Position numbers and translations under genes: made by a program | The notes under the pieces: model-generated | Databases searched by the model: none | What the model was told of the DNA's origin: nothing | What the model saw: the letters and a program-made list of their open reading frames with translations, nothing else | Source: an uncultured Verrucomicrobiota bacterium | GTDB lineage: Bacteria > Verrucomicrobiota > Verrucomicrobiia > Chthoniobacterales > SZAS-18 | Direction of reading: 5' to 3' | NCBI GenBank assembly: GCA_937873255.1 | Contig: CALMVM010000050.1 | Location: 1-8,274 of the forward strand | DNA: 8,274 bases | Part shown: positions 4,969 to 8,274 of the stretch, one piece after another | How the letters are laid out: every line of letters starts with the position of its first letter | Numbering within the stretch: the stretch's first letter is position 1

Positions 4969-7836
4969 TCACAGCCGGGGTTCCTGCCCGGCGAGCATGG
5001 ACTTGAAATCCCCGCGCTCGCGCAACGGACCCCACACGGGGTCGAACCGCAGTTGCCCGTAGTCGGGTCCGCCGGGCAGGAACTTCAGGCGCGTCAACAA
5101 ACCCATCGCCGCGTCCGGCTCGCCGACCCACGCGTGGATCAGCGCCAGTGTGCCGAGCACGGCGGGGCCGTCCATCGCGTCGGTTTCCACCGGCCGCAGT
5201 TCGGCGGCGCGCTGGCCTTCGCGCAGGGCGTCTTCCTTGCGCCCGAGCCCGGCGTCCGCGAGTCCGAGCAACGCGAGCGCCCCGGCGTCGTCGGGGTGTT
5301 GCGCGACCTTGGCGGCGGCGGCCGTGCGGGCGGTTTCCAGGAGCGTGCGCGTGCGTTCGGCGTCGCCCCGGGCGCGCGCGATGAAGACTTCCAGCCACAC
5401 GCGCGGGGTCATCTCACCGTTGAAACCGGGGTATTCCTCGCCGTGAAATCCTGCCGCGACCGTTGCCGCCTCGTCGGGCCGGCCGTCGTAGAGCGCGGCG
5501 CAGACGCGCGTGTAGGTCGCCGCGCCGTTGGGATCGTAGCCGGCGGGCAGTTGCGCGAGGACGGCGCGGGCCTGGTCGGTGCGGCCCGCCTCCAGCAGAA
5601 CCTCCGCTTTCAACAGCCGGAAATAATCCGCGTACGCCGGCAGCCGGCCGGCGGCGGTGTCGACCGTCGTGAGAAATTCCCGGTAGAGCCGCAGCCGGTC
5701 GTAGAGCACGAGTTGTTCGGTGACGACATCGTAATTGGTCGGGTCCAGCGCCGTGGCGCGTTCCTGGTTGCGGCGGGCGTCGTCCCAACGGCCCTCGCGC
5801 CGGTCGAGGTAGGCGAGCCGCAGGAGAACTTCCGCGCTGTTGGGCAGGGCGGCGCGGGCGGTGGCGAGTTCGCGGCGGGCCTCGGCGTAATCGTGCGGTC
5901 CGCGATAGAGCCAGAGTGCGCGGGCGAGGTGGGCTTCCCCGAGGTTGGGTTGGAGGCGCAGGGCGGCATCGGCGGCGCGTTCGAGCAGGGCGAGACGCGC
6001 GGGCGTGGCGTCGAGGCCGGTAAAGTAAAGGTCGTTGTGGGCCTTGGCCGCCAGACAGTGGGCGAGCGCGAAATTGCCGTCGCGCGCCAGGGCGTCGTCG
6101 AGCAGGCGAATCGCCCGAAGGAGGGTCTCGCGCCAATCGGCGGTCTGCGTGTACGTGGCGATCTGCTCCTTGGCGCGCAGGTACAGGTCGTACGCGGCGA
6201 GGTCCGCCGTGGGACGGGCGTCGATGGCGGCCTTTTCGGAGGAGGATAACTTCGCGCGCAGGTTGTCGGCGATGCGCTCGGCGATCTCGCTCTGGATGTG
6301 GAAAATGTCGGCCAGGTCGTTCTCGTAACGGTCGGCCCAGACCTCGCGGTCGGTGCGCGCATCGATGAGCTTGGCCGTCACGCGCACGCGGGCGGCGACG
6401 CGCTGCACGCTGCCTTCGAGCAGATGCGTGACGCCGAGGGCCTGCGCGATGTCGCGCACGTTGCCCGCGTGCGTCGGCACGTACGCCATCACCGAGGTCT
6501 GGCTGATGACCTTCAGGTCGGCGATGCGCGACAGGTCGGTGAGGATTTCGTCCTGCACGCCCTCGGCGAAATACCCGTTCTCCGCGTCGCCCAGGTTCTT
6601 GAAAGGCAGCACGGCGATGGATTTTTCCAGGGATGCCGCCGGGGCGGGTTCCGTCCGCGCGCCGCCGTTTCCGAAGCGCCGCCACGCGCCGAACGCCGCC
6701 CCCGCCAGCACCAGCACCGCGACGAACGCCACCAATGCCGGCCCCGCGAAACGCCGCGCGCCGCGCGCCGCCGGCGTCGGCGCGGGCACGACCGCCGACC
6801 CGCCGCCGGGCAGGGAGGGATCGATCTCCCGGCGGCAGGCCTGGAGAGCCTCGAGGAGTTCGCGCGCGCTGGCCGGACGGTGGTCGGGATCGACCGCCAA
6901 CACGCGCCGGAGCAGTTCGACGACCGGGGCCGGCACGTGGCGCGCCGCGAGCGAGCTGACCGGCAGGTTCGCGCGGGCGGGGTGGTCGCGCAATTCGTCG
7001 AAGGTGCGGCCGGGGAAGGGCGTGCGGCCCGTCAGCGCGTACCACAGCGTCACGCCGAGCGAATACAGGTCCGAGCGCGCGTCCACCGACCCTTGCCCGA
7101 ATTGCTCCGGGCTGGCGTACGCCGGCGTGCCGACGAAGCCACCGTGCGTCAGGTCCGCGTCGCCGGCGGTGGGCGTGACGGCTTTCGCCAGCCCGAAGTC
7201 CACGACCTTGACCTGCCCTTCGCCGGCCGTGAGCATGAGGTTGCTCGGCTTCCGGTCGCGGTGGACCAACCCGCGCGCGGCCGCCGCCACGAGCGCCGCC
7301 GCCACCTGCGAGGCAATCCCCAGCGCCGCGCCGGCCGGCAGGGGGCCGTCGCGCCGGACGCGTTGTTCGAGCGTCTCGCCCTCGACCAGTTCCATCGCGT
7401 AGAAACAGCGTCCGGCGTCGCTCTGCACGCCGAACTGGTAGATGTCGGCGGCGTTGGGGTGGCGCAGGGAGGCCGCCGCGCGCGCCTCGCGCAAAAAACG
7501 TTCGCGCACGGACCCGCCGGCGGCGTTGATGACCTTCAACGCCACGGGGCGGTGCAGCACGCGGTCGAGCGCGCGGTAGGTCACGCCCATCGCGCCGCGC
7601 CCGAGTTCCCACGGCGCGCCGTCGGGGTGCCGCACGACCTCGAAGTCGCCGAACACCAAACCTCCCGGCGCTTCGGCGACCGTGTTGCTGCCCGACGCCA
7701 CCGCCGGAGTGGGCTCGGCTCCTTCCTCCAAACCGCCGCGCAACAGGCACACGTAGCAATCGTCGCCCTCGCGCAACGGCTCGCGGCATTGCGAGCAGGC
7801 GCAGGCTTCCGCCGGTTGCGGTGATGGGTTGCCCAT
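4969..7836 (-). CDS. Transmembrane Ser/Thr protein kinase with zinc ribbon, TolB-like domain and TPR repeats
   Basis: The 955-residue protein opens with a zinc-ribbon-like pair, CSQC (14-17) and CYVC (27-30). The Hanks-type kinase domain (about 64-335) has GRGAMG (79-84), catalytic Lys 101, a probable helix C Glu 117, HRDRKPSN (192-199), DFG (213-215) and SPE (242-244), so all catalytic residues are present. An Arg fills the place of the usual Leu/Ile after HRD. One membrane span follows (about 365-385), then a TolB-like domain (about 405-531, starting KSIAVLPFKNLGD) and TPR-like helices to about residue 930. The expected topology is cytoplasmic kinase and periplasmic sensor/scaffold. It starts 18 nt after the sigma factor gene, so the two are probably cotranscribed. 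ATG 7836 is chosen because the Cys cluster follows directly; it lacks a clear ribosome-binding site, which suggests coupling to the upstream gene. Substrates are unknown; the sigma factor itself is a plausible candidate. Confidence 0.95.
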   Translation of the reverse strand: MGNPSPQPAEACACSQCREPLREGDDCYVCLLRGGLEEGAEPTPAVASGSNTVAEAPGGLVFGDFEVVRHPDGAPWELGRGAMGVTYRALDRVLHRPVALKVINAAGGSVRERFLREARAAASLRHPNAADIYQFGVQSDAGRCFYAMELVEGETLEQRVRRDGPLPAGAALGIASQVAAALVAAAARGLVHRDRKPSNLMLTAGEGQVKVVDFGLAKAVTPTAGDADLTHGGFVGTPAYASPEQFGQGSVDARSDLYSLGVTLWYALTGRTPFPGRTFDELRDHPARANLPVSSLAARHVPAPVVELLRRVLAVDPDHRPASARELLEALQACRREIDPSLPGGGSAVVPAPTPAARGARRFAGPALVAFVAVLVLAGAAFGAWRRFGNGGARTEPAPAASLEKSIAVLPFKNLGDAENGYFAEGVQDEILTDLSRIADLKVISQTSVMAYVPTHAGNVRDIAQALGVTHLLEGSVQRVAARVRVTAKLIDARTDREVWADRYENDLADIFHIQSEIAERIADNLRAKLSSSEKAAIDARPTADLAAYDLYLRAKEQIATYTQTADWRETLLRAIRLLDDALARDGNFALAHCLAAKAHNDLYFTGLDATPARLALLERAADAALRLQPNLGEAHLARALWLYRGPHDYAEARRELATARAALPNSAEVLLRLAYLDRREGRWDDARRNQERATALDPTNYDVVTEQLVLYDRLRLYREFLTTVDTAAGRLPAYADYFRLLKAEVLLEAGRTDQARAVLAQLPAGYDPNGAATYTRVCAALYDGRPDEAATVAAGFHGEEYPGFNGEMTPRVWLEVFIARARGDAERTRTLLETARTAAAAKVAQHPDDAGALALLGLADAGLGRKEDALREGQRAAELRPVETDAMDGPAVLGTLALIHAWVGEPDAAMGLLTRLKFLPGGPDYGQLRFDPVWGPLRERGDFKSMLAGQEPRL

Positions 7837-7854
7837 GGTGGGGTCGGTGACCGG

Positions 7855-8274
7855 TCAGCGCGTCGTCATGACCCGCAAAAACTCGCGCAGTTCGTCGTCC
7901 ACCTCGCGGTCGGCGCCCACGGTGCGGCGCAATTCGGCGCGCAGGGTCGCGCGGTAACGCGCCCGCAGGGTTTCGATCTGACGCCGCACCGACTCGGTGG
8001 ACAACCCGAGCCGGGCGGAGAGTTCGTCGTCGCCGGGCAGCGGCCGGACGGTGCCGCGCACGAACACCTGCAAGGCGTCGAACAACGTTCCCCGGCCCTC
8101 GGACGCGTATTCGGCGGCGAGACGGTCGAGGGCGGTGCGCAAAAGCGTCACCGCCCACTGCCGCTCGAACACCCGGTCCTCGGACGTTGAACCGCCGCCG
8201 GGGGCGGCGCTGTTTTGAAAGAGCGTCTCGGCCGCCGCCACATCCGCGTCGGGCAGGAGGGAAGGAGGTTGGTC
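7855..8274 (-). CDS. ECF-like RNA polymerase sigma factor, C-terminal part (start beyond window)
   Basis: The minus-strand frame is open from the window edge to TGA at 7857-7855, giving 139 residues of the C-terminus. A GTG at 8241 is in frame, but the sequence continues upstream of it, so the gene is taken as truncated. The visible part fits the sigma factors that precede kinase/TPR genes in Opitutaceae-like bacteria: a DRVFERQWAVTLLRTALDRL helix, a FDALQVFV segment, then a region 4 helix-turn-helix (DDELSARLGLSTESVRRQIE, continuing into an Arg-rich helix) that would contact the -35 element. Region 2, which binds the -10 element and core polymerase, would lie outside the window and cannot be checked. 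It ends 18 nt before the kinase start. The family's usual link suggests that the sigma factor and the membrane kinase work in one signalling route. No anti-sigma factor is visible in the window. Confidence 0.85.
   Translation of the reverse strand, partial: DQPPSLLPDADVAAAETLFQNSAAPGGGSTSEDRVFERQWAVTLLRTALDRLAAEYASEGRGTLFDALQVFVRGTVRPLPGDDELSARLGLSTESVRRQIETLRARYRATLRAELRRTVGADREVDDELREFLRVMTTR

Noticed and set aside
4685..5062. Plus-strand open frame with a Val-rich stretch opposite the small lipoprotein
   Set aside because: The Val run is only the complement of the Thr codons of the lipoprotein; the minus strand has a proper lipobox and signal sequence.
6298..7824. 508-residue plus-strand open frame opposite the kinase domain
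   Set aside because: Low-complexity Arg/Val/Gly composition with no signal or domain; it is antisense to a well-supported gene.
5414..8158. 914-residue open frame on the minus strand overlapping the kinase in another frame
   Set aside because: Its Arg/Ala/Gly/Pro-dominated composition and lack of motifs mark it as a frame shadow; the overlapping frame has every kinase motif.

Overview
The window is GC-rich bacterial DNA packed with long, closely spaced genes. The organism is probably a verrucomicrobial Opitutaceae-like bacterium. That is an inference, from the sigma factor plus kinase/TolB-like/TPR gene pair, the style of the sigma factor C-terminus and the composition; no rRNA or marker gene is present to prove it.

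Positions 1-4514 are a rightward gene string. It opens with the C-terminal part of a DUF2868 membrane protein, cut by the window edge. An addiction-module antitoxin and a RelE/ParE-type toxin follow, overlapping by 10 nt. The toxin stop shares one base with the start of an Era-like GTPase carrying a DUF3482 C-terminal region. Next come a secreted protein of unknown function (signal peptide, Pro/Thr linker) and a small lipoprotein gene whose reading frame is broken by an apparent 1-nt deletion. DUF2868 and DUF3482 proteins are commonly neighbours in other bacteria, so the toxin-antitoxin pair looks like an insertion into an existing membrane/GTPase operon. It sits in DNA of visibly lower GC and has its own candidate promoter.

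Positions 4493-4633 hold a near-perfect inverted repeat with 45-nt arms. Each arm contains a GTAG-type tetranucleotide followed by a small palindrome, the anatomy of a REP pair (REPIN/BIME). It overlaps the end of the broken lipoprotein gene, supplies its stop codon, and separates the rightward gene string from the leftward genes.

Positions 4669-8274 are leftward. Read in transcription order, an ECF-type sigma factor (its start lies beyond the right edge) is followed after 18 nt by a 955-residue transmembrane Ser/Thr kinase with an N-terminal zinc ribbon, a TolB-like domain and TPR repeats. A tiny Thr-rich lipoprotein with its own candidate promoter comes last. The sigma factor and kinase probably form one signalling unit.

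No tRNA, rRNA, CRISPR array or intact transposase gene was seen. The most unusual points are the toxin-antitoxin pair wired translationally into the DUF2868/DUF3482 operon, a strong internal ribosome-binding site inside the antitoxin gene, and the REPIN-like element that ends a coding sequence.
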